NCBI RefSeq assembly: GCF_000170755.1
Contig: NZ_ABCK01000001.1
Location: 310,001 to 374,000, forward strand
DNA length: 64,000 nucleotides
Reading direction: 5' to 3'
Origin: Lentisphaera araneosa HTCC2155
GTDB taxonomy: Bacteria; Verrucomicrobiota; Lentisphaeria; Lentisphaerales; Lentisphaeraceae
Both the position numbers and the translations under genes were made by a program. Position 1 is the first letter of the stretch. Each line of letters starts with the position of its first letter. Below, piece by piece: positions 25,555 to 33,628 of the stretch. The notes beneath the pieces are model-generated. The model was not told where the DNA came from and ran no database searches. It worked only from the letters and a program-made list of their open reading frames with translations.

Positions 25555-28011
25555 GTGAAAATATATTTTAGTTTGCTTACCTTTTTCTTGAGTTACATGA
25601 CTCTTGCCCAAAGCACCCTACCCAGTACAAGTGAAGAGGAGAACCCACAAAGCCCTTCGTCTTCAGTAGAATCTGCGCCGGCTCAAACGCCAGCTGTACA
25701 AGCTCCTGCAGCAACAACAGAAACTTCCCCCATGCAAACTCCTGCGCCAGAGAAAGAGCCCGCTCCGCTAAAGCGAAGTCAACTGGAGCTCTACCATAAC
25801 CAAGCAACTCAATTAAAGAAAGTAACGAGCGAACTCAATAATCAAATCGAGGCTTTAGAAAAACTCAACCTCATTAATGACACTTCTAGAAAAGTTACTA
25901 AAAAAACACTGCCCAAAATTGAGGAGTCCATCACAGAGATTTTAAAATTATCGAAACAAATTCATCTATCCTATAAAATAGACAAGAAAGAAGCATCACA
26001 AAACGATGTGGACTTTAGTCAGAAAAACTTAAAATACAGAGAGATTTTTTTCAATTTAGCCACGGCATTGGATCAAGCTCAATCCAGCCGTGATTTTTGT
26101 TTTAAAAATACGACATCAGTTAACAAAAACTCTCTTGATAACTTTAACGCCGACTCAATAACAAGGCTAAAAGGTGAAATGAGTGAAGTCCTCACTGAGC
26201 TTAGATTTTATTATTTAACTTTGAATAAGCGCTTTCAAAAATCTTGGCAGGATTTCAGCACCTCCCCGATACCCCTACTCGCAGTTATATTCAAATCACT
26301 CTTTTTACTCTACCTTTTTAATTCTTGGTTTAAATGGCTTCAAAAAAGAGAGAATAAACGTCCCTCCACATGGCTTTGGTATTCACTTCAACTGAGCCCA
26401 GCCCTTAAAAAGGTTTTGATGGTTTATATCATAGCAACTCCGATCTATACCTTATTTACTTACCCCGACATTAAAATATATATAAAGATTTGTTACGTTT
26501 ATGTAGCGGCCAACCTCGTTATCAATATTTGTAACTCTCTAGCATCTCGACGCAACTATACTTTTAACCAAGTAGATAAACCTGAGTTGCGTCAAAAGAC
26601 ACTCAAAATTATTGTTGGTTTTCTAGCTCTGATCTATGTATTCAAACGAATCTCACTGCTTTTTTTAGAAGGCTGTTGGATGATTCAATCTTGGATGTAC
26701 TGGTTACTCGTTGCTTTATTTATTGCCGCATCTTATCACATCTTAAAAATCTGGAAAACCAATATTTTACAGATGATTGATGAGATCAGTAATGAAACAT
26801 CAAACTTAAAGAAAATAAAGGGCTTCAGTAACAGAGAAGTATACAAGATCTTTACTGCGCTTTTAGGTGGTATTTATTTCTTTTTAAAAGGAACACTCCA
26901 ATGGATTCTAATTACACTTTCTAACTTTGAAATCTTCCGGCCCATGATGGCATCTTTCCTCACTTTAAAAGCGATTCGACCCGAAGATGATAATGCCGAA
27001 GGTTTAAAGCTTATCGATGAAGAGCGGTACATACCCGCTGATTCAGACATACTCGTTAATGACTATGCGGCTCAAGAATTAGATCAAATTATAAAGCATG
27101 AAAATCGAACCGGAATGCATTTAATCACTGGTGAAAAAGGTTTAGGGAAAACAACTTTTTTAAAGCGATTAGAAAAATCTCTTAAGGAAAACACCAAGTT
27201 AATCTTCCACACTTGTGATCACACCAATGCCGAATCCTTCATCGAGAGAATGCAAGAAATTGTCAAGGAAAGTAAAAAGGATGATTTCCAAAGTACTACT
27301 GTACTCATTGATGACTTTCACCATATTTTCAAGGCTACTATTGGCGGTTTCGAAATAGTCGATCGCTTTATCGATCTGGTGCGAACTGAACAAGACTCTA
27401 TGACTTGGTACGTTTCAATAAATAATGAATCTTGGCAGGTTTTGAAAAGAATTCGCGCAAAAAAAATTCTCTTTGAATCTGTGACTAAACTTCCAAAGTG
27501 GGATATGCCCCAATTGCAAATGATGATTTCATCACGTATTAAAAATCTCGGCATGAAAATCTCGTTTCAGGGCTTGGTGATTCCACGACATTTAGATAGC
27601 CCTCAAATAGATGGTCGACGTAAAAAAGACTTAAGTTACTACCGTATACTTAGGGATTACTCTGAAGGGAATCCGAGTGTTGCACTCTACTGCTTCAACC
27701 TCTCACTTTATGAAGGGAAACAAGGAGATGTTTTAGAAGTCAGATTGTTTAACCCTCCCTCACTAGCTGAACTCGAATCCATGCCTGCTTTAAGTTACTT
27801 TATCCTAAGAACTATTGTCCAAATGGCTAAGACGAATCGTGCCGATCTAAAAGATTGTGCAGCTGAGAAAAGCTCTTTAGTTGACGATAGTCTTCATCTC
27901 TTGCTCACTCATGGCTTTATCAAGGAACACGATGGTTTCTACAAAATTGCCACACGCTGGTTTCGACCTGTGATGATCATCCTTCAACGACAACACCTAT
28001 TATCTAAGTGA
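25555..28011 (+). CDS. Membrane protein with periplasmic coiled coil and cytosolic AAA+ ATPase domain
   Basis: This 818-residue protein starts with GTG, with AGGAG upstream (ATAGGAGTTGAT). A signal peptide or first helix (about 1-18) is followed by a Pro/Ser/Ala/Thr-rich linker (20-75) and a coiled-coil region (about 80-225), probably periplasmic. A membrane block of several helices follows (about 235-460). The C-terminal part (from about 500) is an AAA+-like P-loop ATPase: Walker A is GEKGLGKTT (526-534) and Walker B is VLIDDFHH (583-590). The layout (signal, coiled coil, helices) resembles large MscK/MscM-type channel proteins, but the channel domain is replaced by an ATPase. The stop codon overlaps the start of the MscS gene by 4 nt, so the two are translationally coupled. 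I do not know a named family with this architecture. Confidence 0.82.
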   Translation: MKIYFSLLTFFLSYMTLAQSTLPSTSEEENPQSPSSSVESAPAQTPAVQAPAATTETSPMQTPAPEKEPAPLKRSQLELYHNQATQLKKVTSELNNQIEALEKLNLINDTSRKVTKKTLPKIEESITEILKLSKQIHLSYKIDKKEASQNDVDFSQKNLKYREIFFNLATALDQAQSSRDFCFKNTTSVNKNSLDNFNADSITRLKGEMSEVLTELRFYYLTLNKRFQKSWQDFSTSPIPLLAVIFKSLFLLYLFNSWFKWLQKRENKRPSTWLWYSLQLSPALKKVLMVYIIATPIYTLFTYPDIKIYIKICYVYVAANLVINICNSLASRRNYTFNQVDKPELRQKTLKIIVGFLALIYVFKRISLLFLEGCWMIQSWMYWLLVALFIAASYHILKIWKTNILQMIDEISNETSNLKKIKGFSNREVYKIFTALLGGIYFFLKGTLQWILITLSNFEIFRPMMASFLTLKAIRPEDDNAEGLKLIDEERYIPADSDILVNDYAAQELDQIIKHENRTGMHLITGEKGLGKTTFLKRLEKSLKENTKLIFHTCDHTNAESFIERMQEIVKESKKDDFQSTTVLIDDFHHIFKATIGGFEIVDRFIDLVRTEQDSMTWYVSINNESWQVLKRIRAKKILFESVTKLPKWDMPQLQMMISSRIKNLGMKISFQGLVIPRHLDSPQIDGRRKKDLSYYRILRDYSEGNPSVALYCFNLSLYEGKQGDVLEVRLFNPPSLAELESMPALSYFILRTIVQMAKTNRADLKDCAAEKSSLVDDSLHLLLTHGFIKEHDGFYKIATRWFRPVMIILQRQHLLSK

Positions 28012-29120
28012 TGACTATGCGCCTTATTTTACTTACATTTCTTTTCTTACTAGCCCCCTCTCTTCTTTTGAGTCAGGAGAAAACTCAAACTGAGCCTGCT
28101 AATCCACCACAACAAATCGCTAGTCCTGAGCTAGTTTCACCTCCAGATAGTGAGCAAGGTAATCAAGTAGAGATCCCTGATTCTAATTTAGCTCAAGATA
28201 CTTCTCAGCCAGCCAGCGAGGCTACTAAGGCCGATATCAAAGAACCCGCACAAGCACTTAATGAATCATCTGAAATCATTAAAAAGACGATTGAAGCCAG
28301 TGCTGATGAGGCCAGTGAATTAAGCTTTAGTAAAATAACACGATTTGTCCGACTTGGCGGAGTTATCATTTCGATAACACTTATTATCCTGACTATCATA
28401 ATTTTACGAATTATGCACAGGTTAGTGGAACGCTTTAGTCTGCAAATCCCTCAGAAACGCATGCTCTTCCACAAGGTTGAAACAATCACCCAGTTTTTTA
28501 TCTATGTGGGTGTTGCTATTAGTGTTTTTTTATTAAGCTTCCGTATTAACGATCAACTTCTGAGCATCATTGGGGGTACGCTTGCCGTATCATTTGGCTT
28601 TGCGATCAAAGATCTTATTGCTTCCTTTATTGCGGGCTTAATGATCATGATTGACCGACCTTTCCAAGTGGGCGATCGCATTACTTTTGATGGTCAATAC
28701 GGCGACATAACGGCCATCGGTTTAAGGTCAGTCAGAATGCAAACTCTTACGGATGATACAGTAACTATTCCCAATAATAAGTTCCTAAGTGACAGTACGG
28801 TTTGTGGTAACTATGGTGAACTCTCAATGCAAATGACCATTGACTTTTATATTGGACTCGACCAGAATATAGAACAAGCCTGTACAATTGTCAATGAAGC
28901 CACCTCCACGAGTCATTATGTCTGCCTACCTAAACCGGTAGTCGTCTTAGTTAAACAAGTCATTATTGAAAACTACATGGCCTACCGTGTACGCATCAAA
29001 GCTTATGTATTAGATACACAATATGAAGCGGCTTTTGAAACTGATTTAAACCTACGTATTATGAAAGCTTTTAAAGAGCAAGAAATCCATCCCCCCTCAA
29101 TCTTGCATCGCAATACCTAA
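28008..29120 (+). CDS. MscS-family small-conductance mechanosensitive channel
   Basis: This is a 370-residue MscS-type channel. A signal peptide (about 1-22) and a Pro/Ser/Glu-rich linker (25-95) precede the transmembrane region (helices about 115-135 and 150-180). The pore-lining helix is recognisable as GGTLAVSFGFAIKDLIASFIAGLMIMI, followed by the beta domain DRPFQVGDRITFDGQYGDI and the C-terminal MscS domain (IPNNKFLS, YRVRIKAYV). MscS channels open under membrane tension and release solutes in hypo-osmotic shock. The start ATG overlaps the stop of the upstream AAA+ membrane protein. The kinase gene begins 1 nt after this stop. The three are thus a tightly packed operon and probably function together. 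Confidence 0.9.
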   Translation: MMTMRLILLTFLFLLAPSLLLSQEKTQTEPANPPQQIASPELVSPPDSEQGNQVEIPDSNLAQDTSQPASEATKADIKEPAQALNESSEIIKKTIEASADEASELSFSKITRFVRLGGVIISITLIILTIIILRIMHRLVERFSLQIPQKRMLFHKVETITQFFIYVGVAISVFLLSFRINDQLLSIIGGTLAVSFGFAIKDLIASFIAGLMIMIDRPFQVGDRITFDGQYGDITAIGLRSVRMQTLTDDTVTIPNNKFLSDSTVCGNYGELSMQMTIDFYIGLDQNIEQACTIVNEATSTSHYVCLPKPVVVLVKQVIIENYMAYRVRIKAYVLDTQYEAAFETDLNLRIMKAFKEQEIHPPSILHRNT

Positions 29121-29121
29121 A

Positions 29122-30978
29122 ATGAATCAAGAAGAGTATTTTCAGCAGTTAGAATCGACTTCTACAGCCTTGTTTGATGTGGCTCTTGGACGCGATAGCA
29201 AGGAAGATCGTTATACCGAAATGAATGAAGTCGGTCGAGGCGCCACTAAACACATTTATAAAGTTTTAGATTTAAGTAGTGGTCGCACCGTCGCTCTCGC
29301 TCTTCCGAATGAAGATTTGAGTAAAGAACAAGTCCATGGCTTCTTAGAAGAAGCAAGACTCACGGCCTCTTTACAGCACCCCAACATCATTCAAGTCTAT
29401 AATTTAGGTTATCGTCAAGATGGTAAGCCTTTCTTCACAATGAAATTGTGCTCTGACAAAAAACTGAGCCACATGCTTGCGGACTCGGCAAACTCACTCT
29501 TTGATTTGATGGGCATCTTCCTCAAAGTCTGTGAGGCCGTCTCTTACGCTCATAGTATGGGGGCTATTCATCGGGATATTAAAGACGACAACATCCTTTT
29601 AGGTGACTTCGGCGAAGTTTTACTTTGTGACTGGGGTTCAGCACAAATACTCAAGGACTCGATATTAGAGCAAGAAGTGGGACAGTTAATGAATCCCATT
29701 AGTCTTGGGACAAATGGTTTCATGTCACCTGAACAGACTCAAGGAGGTGAAGCCAGTGAATGTCAAGATATCTACTCATTAGGAGCCCTGCTCTACAAAA
29801 TCTTAACAAAAGAAGAACCTTCAGCAACAGCAAGGCCACCACGAGAAGTAGACCCCACAATCCCTCTAAGTCTCGAAGCTATTTGTTTAAAAGCAAAAGC
29901 GACAAACTCTAAAGATAGATACCTAAATTGCGAAGAGCTTATCACAGATATCAAAGCTTACCTATCTGGCTTTGCTCCCCAAGCTGAAGGCGCTTCACTC
30001 AACAAGCATGTGTGGTTATTTTTAGTCAGGCATAAAAGCTTAACTTTATTTACTCTTTTTAGTTTTATTCTCATCACTTGTTTATCACTCTATTACATCG
30101 TCTCTCTTAAAGAAAAAGAAGCACAAACATCTATTGAACGTGATCGTGCAGAAAATGCCTTGGAACTCTACGACATTGAAAAATCCAGCCGCAAAAAAAT
30201 TGCAGCACTGGGGGCTGACTACTTCTTTCAGCAGGCGGCGCAACTTATCAGTGCTCACTCGAGTCAACTTGCCATCGAATTATTAGAATCCATACCTACA
30301 AAGAGCTTAAGTAAAAAACAAGTAAAGAAAAAAAATATGCTTTATGGACGGATCCACTTTTATAGACAACAGTTCAATCAAGCCTTGGAGTACTTTAACA
30401 AAGGTGAAGTTTACAAAGATAATGAACTCATAAGGATAGCTAAATACTTTGTGAACAAAAAATCCAATGATAGCGAAAGGTTGAACAGTACTGACATAGT
30501 TAAAATTCTTGACCAGCTCTATCAAATTGAAATTCATCAGGCGCATTGCTTCTTTAGGGAGCAAGTTTTAGCAATTACAGATTATGAAGGCCAAATCCCC
30601 ATAATTCAGAAAATGATTAAGCTCAATAACAAGATTGATGATGTGGATATTAAATTTGAAATCATTAATGGTAAGCATCACATGGATCTTTCCCATAACA
30701 AAAATATGCGCCGTTGGGAACCCGTAAGAGAAATGAAGCTAAATCATTTGAACTTATCTCACAGTCCCATAAGAATTCACTTTCATGTCCTTAAAGGAAT
30801 GCCTTTGGAAAGTTTGAATATCGCCTTTACAAAAGTTAAAAATTTTGATTTCCTCTACACTCTCCCCAATTTAAAAGAGCTCATTATTGACAAAAGCATG
30901 ATAAAGGGTTCAAACCTAAATGAAATTCTAGATGAGTTGAAAGATCAAGCTATTCAACTTAGTATTAAAGAAAGTTAA
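29122..30978 (+). CDS. Membrane Ser/Thr kinase with relocated active-site lysine, TPR/LRR-like C-terminus
   Basis: This is a 618-residue bacterial Ser/Thr kinase. The kinase domain (about 33-285) has catalytic HRDIKDDN (Asp152, Lys154, Asn157), DWG instead of DFG (Asp170), MSPEQ, and the conserved Asp in QDIYSLG. The beta-3 VAIK lysine is absent (VALA, Ala60). A lysine instead stands in the glycine-rich loop (GRGATKHIYK, Lys43), as in eukaryotic WNK kinases. Glu77 is the candidate salt-bridge partner. One transmembrane helix (about 306-328) separates it from an extracytoplasmic part with a TPR-like segment (360-420) and a short leucine-rich-repeat-like end (530-618). It is the last gene of the AAA+/MscS operon. 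Its stop overlaps the convergent ECF sigma gene by 4 nt. Confidence 0.9.
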   Translation: MNQEEYFQQLESTSTALFDVALGRDSKEDRYTEMNEVGRGATKHIYKVLDLSSGRTVALALPNEDLSKEQVHGFLEEARLTASLQHPNIIQVYNLGYRQDGKPFFTMKLCSDKKLSHMLADSANSLFDLMGIFLKVCEAVSYAHSMGAIHRDIKDDNILLGDFGEVLLCDWGSAQILKDSILEQEVGQLMNPISLGTNGFMSPEQTQGGEASECQDIYSLGALLYKILTKEEPSATARPPREVDPTIPLSLEAICLKAKATNSKDRYLNCEELITDIKAYLSGFAPQAEGASLNKHVWLFLVRHKSLTLFTLFSFILITCLSLYYIVSLKEKEAQTSIERDRAENALELYDIEKSSRKKIAALGADYFFQQAAQLISAHSSQLAIELLESIPTKSLSKKQVKKKNMLYGRIHFYRQQFNQALEYFNKGEVYKDNELIRIAKYFVNKKSNDSERLNSTDIVKILDQLYQIEIHQAHCFFREQVLAITDYEGQIPIIQKMIKLNNKIDDVDIKFEIINGKHHMDLSHNKNMRRWEPVREMKLNHLNLSHSPIRIHFHVLKGMPLESLNIAFTKVKNFDFLYTLPNLKELIIDKSMIKGSNLNEILDELKDQAIQLSIKES

Positions 30979-31547
30979 CCCCACTCTTGATCCAAACGCC
31001 TTATTTCAGCCGTCAAGCGACGCAAGACACGTTCTTTGTAAACTGATACTTGATTAGGGCTCACATCCATTAACTCAGCTACTTCTGGACGTCTCCTGCC
31101 TTCCTGTAAGAGCTCAAAAATCTTGATCACTTTCTCGGAAAAGAGAGGACGAATATTATCCATGGCTCTCAAAACGGCGTATTTCTTCCAACTCTCTTCA
31201 GTAATGTTCTCAATCTCAGGGTCACTCATACTCTGATCAAAATATTTTTTATTGCGCTCTTCGCGACGCTGATGGCTCCGAAAAAAGTTCTTCACTTGAT
31301 TTCCCGTCACCGTGCACAGCCAGGCACGAAAGCGGCCGTTCTTTTCATATTGAAACTCGGGAAGCTTATCCCAAAGTTTTAATAAAATATCTTGTGTGAG
31401 TTCTTCGGCTTCGTAATGGGCCACGTTCATACGACGACATACCGAGTAGATAAAGGGTCGATAAGTATCGACGAAATCTTCCCATGATTGCTCATCATGT
31501 TTATTTCGTACCTTTTCTAGAAGTGTGAGTCGCGTATTATCATTCAT
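30975..31547 (-). CDS. ECF RNA polymerase sigma factor
   Basis: This 190-residue extracytoplasmic-function sigma factor directs RNA polymerase to a specific promoter set. Region 2 is in FIYSVCRRMNVAHYEAEELTQDILLKLWDKLP, followed by a segment (GRFRAWLCTVTGNQVKNFFR) that forms the rest of sigma-2. Region 4 is near the C-terminus (RRPEVAELMDVSPNQVSVYKERVLRRL), a helix-turn-helix binding the -35 element. It is convergent with the WNK-like kinase gene and overlaps its stop codon. A paralogue at 44309 is more than half identical over the first 90 residues and sits directly upstream of a second such kinase. This strongly suggests each sigma factor is controlled by, or controls, its neighbouring kinase. 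No anti-sigma gene is seen. Confidence 0.93.
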   Translation of the reverse strand: MNDNTRLTLLEKVRNKHDEQSWEDFVDTYRPFIYSVCRRMNVAHYEAEELTQDILLKLWDKLPEFQYEKNGRFRAWLCTVTGNQVKNFFRSHQRREERNKKYFDQSMSDPEIENITEESWKKYAVLRAMDNIRPLFSEKVIKIFELLQEGRRRPEVAELMDVSPNQVSVYKERVLRRLTAEIRRLDQEWG

Positions 31548-31595
31548 AAGTAAACTAATACCTTTAAAACCGCAGATTTAAAGTCTAATCCAAGA

Positions 31596-33371
31596 TTGGT
31601 AACAGAAGCAACATCTAACTTTTTACCCTCGAGTTTTATTTATAATTTATTGAAAGCTTGTCAAAAAAAATCAAAGCCTGTCGTAGTTAAAGAAAAACAC
31701 ACAGGACCTAGATTGAGTAAACACGTAAAATTTGACCAGCTTTTAGCTTATGGTGCAGGTGGCATTGTGCCTATCGCCCTCTTCAATATCACCGGACAAC
31801 TCATGGGCCTCATGGGGAATATTAGTCTAGGCCTAAGTGCTATCCTCATGGGCTTTATTATGCTCATTCCACGCTTATGGGATGCTTTTTCAGATCCAAT
31901 CATGGGGTATATTTCGGATAATCATAAATCAAAAAATGGTCGCCGGCGTCCCTTCATCCTCTATGGCGGCGTGGCCGTTTCCATTAGCTTTGTTTTAATG
32001 TGGTGGGTACCGCGCAGCCAAGAATTCCAAGCATTGTTTCCATCTGAAGGCGCCTACCAGTGGTTCCAGCTCGCTTACATCCTCGTCTTTTTACTCATTT
32101 TTTATACTTCCTGTACAGTCTTTGAAATCCCACATGGTGCCTTGGGAATGGAATTGAGCCACGACCCTGATGATCGTACCAAGCTCTTTTCTGCAAAAAG
32201 CTTCATGGGAAATTTATTTGCCATGGGCACACCGTGGTTATTCTTTTTGGCTAACTTAGAGTTTTTTAAAGGAACAGGAAATGAAATTGATGGCATGCGT
32301 TACGTGTCGCTCTTAGTTGCCTTAATCGTCATCCCCTTATCTTTTTGGTCCTATAAGACACTTCGTGAACCTAAACAAGTTATCGAACCTAAGAAAGAAC
32401 TCAAGATCAGCTTCATTCAAGAATTCAAAAACACCTGGCAAAATAAGACTTTCATTAAACTTATCTTCATCGTCTTTAGTTTAGCTATGGGCTTCAACTT
32501 CGTGGGCTTATTGGGTTACTACATCCCTATTTATTATATTTTCTCGGCGGATAAAGAAGCTGCAGGAGCGCTCTTAGGTTTCAACGGCATGCTGTGGGGT
32601 TTTACTGGCTTACTCGCCGTGTTCCCTTTAAATATGATTGCTCATAAACTTGGCAAAAAGTCTACTCTATTTATTGCGATTATGATTATGATTCTTGCCC
32701 AACTCACTAAAATTGTTTGCTATAATCCCGACTACCCTTACCTCATTGTGATTCCTACCATCATTCTCTCTATTGGTATGTCTTTCTTTTTTACCCTTGG
32801 AGCTGCAATGGTCGGTGATGTTTGCGACGAGAACACCGTCAAGACCGGAAAAACCAAGCAAGGAAGTTATTACTCCATTTATTGGTGGTTCATCAAACTA
32901 GGCACAGCTTTTGCAAGTATCATCACAGGATTTTTAATTAGCTCAGTTAATTTCGATGAAACGCAAGTTCAAAAAGCTGAAGCAATCACACAAAACATAA
33001 GAGAAATTCAAAAGTTCGACTTCCCATCTGAAGAGCAACTAAAAGAGCTTCAAAGCTCCATTGATAAATTCAAAACTCATATGCTTGAAAGTGAGCATAA
33101 AGATAAAGAAATGATTTTATCAAAGCTCTCTAGTATTGAAACAGGTATAACACACAAGTATAGCACGGATCTATACGATGAGCTTGAAATAACGAGCAAG
33201 AAACTGGCGAGCCAATCTACACACACACTTTTATGGATGAGAGTTGTGGAAATTGTTTTGCCTATTTTGCTTTGTCTGATCTCGGCAATCATCTGCTTCA
33301 TTTATCCACTTGGCAAGAAAGAAGTCTTAGCCATCAAAGAACAATTTGATGCTAAGGAAGAAAATACATAA
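31596..33371 (+). CDS. GPH-type (MelB-like) sugar:cation symporter
   Basis: This twelve-helix transporter belongs to the glycoside-pentoside-hexuronide (GPH) family of the MFS superfamily, importing an oligosaccharide or glycoside with H+ or Na+. The family motif is RLWDAFSDPIMGYISDNHKSKNGRRRPFI near the second and third helices. The open frame begins at TTG 31596 and has no early ATG. A TTG at 31713, with AGGA six bases before it, would start just ahead of helix 1 (SKHVKFDQLLAYGAG) and is a likely alternative. A soluble, charged, helical insert of about 90 residues (about 450-540) lies between the last two helices, which is unusual. It is followed by a terminator and then the GH94 phosphorylase gene, suggesting uptake of that enzyme's substrate. 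Confidence 0.85.
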   Translation: MVTEATSNFLPSSFIYNLLKACQKKSKPVVVKEKHTGPRLSKHVKFDQLLAYGAGGIVPIALFNITGQLMGLMGNISLGLSAILMGFIMLIPRLWDAFSDPIMGYISDNHKSKNGRRRPFILYGGVAVSISFVLMWWVPRSQEFQALFPSEGAYQWFQLAYILVFLLIFYTSCTVFEIPHGALGMELSHDPDDRTKLFSAKSFMGNLFAMGTPWLFFLANLEFFKGTGNEIDGMRYVSLLVALIVIPLSFWSYKTLREPKQVIEPKKELKISFIQEFKNTWQNKTFIKLIFIVFSLAMGFNFVGLLGYYIPIYYIFSADKEAAGALLGFNGMLWGFTGLLAVFPLNMIAHKLGKKSTLFIAIMIMILAQLTKIVCYNPDYPYLIVIPTIILSIGMSFFFTLGAAMVGDVCDENTVKTGKTKQGSYYSIYWWFIKLGTAFASIITGFLISSVNFDETQVQKAEAITQNIREIQKFDFPSEEQLKELQSSIDKFKTHMLESEHKDKEMILSKLSSIETGITHKYSTDLYDELEITSKKLASQSTHTLLWMRVVEIVLPILLCLISAIICFIYPLGKKEVLAIKEQFDAKEENT

Positions 33372-33403
33372 ACTTCAATTATTCAACTATTTTGTACATG
33401 ACA

Positions 33404-33443
33404 ACTGAGATCTGTCCCGATGAGGGAGATCTCAGTTTTTTTA
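33404..33443 (+). terminator. Rho-independent terminator after the GPH transporter
   Basis: ACTGAGATCT and its perfect complement AGATCTCAGT flank a 13-nt loop and are followed by a run of T. It lies 32 nt after the stop codon, so the GH94 gene downstream needs its own promoter. Confidence 0.87.
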
Positions 33444-33628
33444 TGCTTTATAATGAACTCCAAATCTCTACTTAATTTAAATAGAAAGAAATAAAGCTTT
33501 AAAAACAAGATCTAGGGCAAGATTATTAAAAAAAAACTATATTTTTGTTTAATTATTTGACCTCTTTTTGTCAACTAAGCCAAAAGCTTTTCGTAGTTCC
33601 TTTTAAACATTACTAACTAAGGAAAATT

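Noticed and set aside
33557-33574. Short inverted repeat TTGAC-N8-GTCAA upstream of the GH94 gene as an operator
   Set aside because: Five-base arms with an eight-base gap in AT-rich DNA are too short to claim without a second copy.
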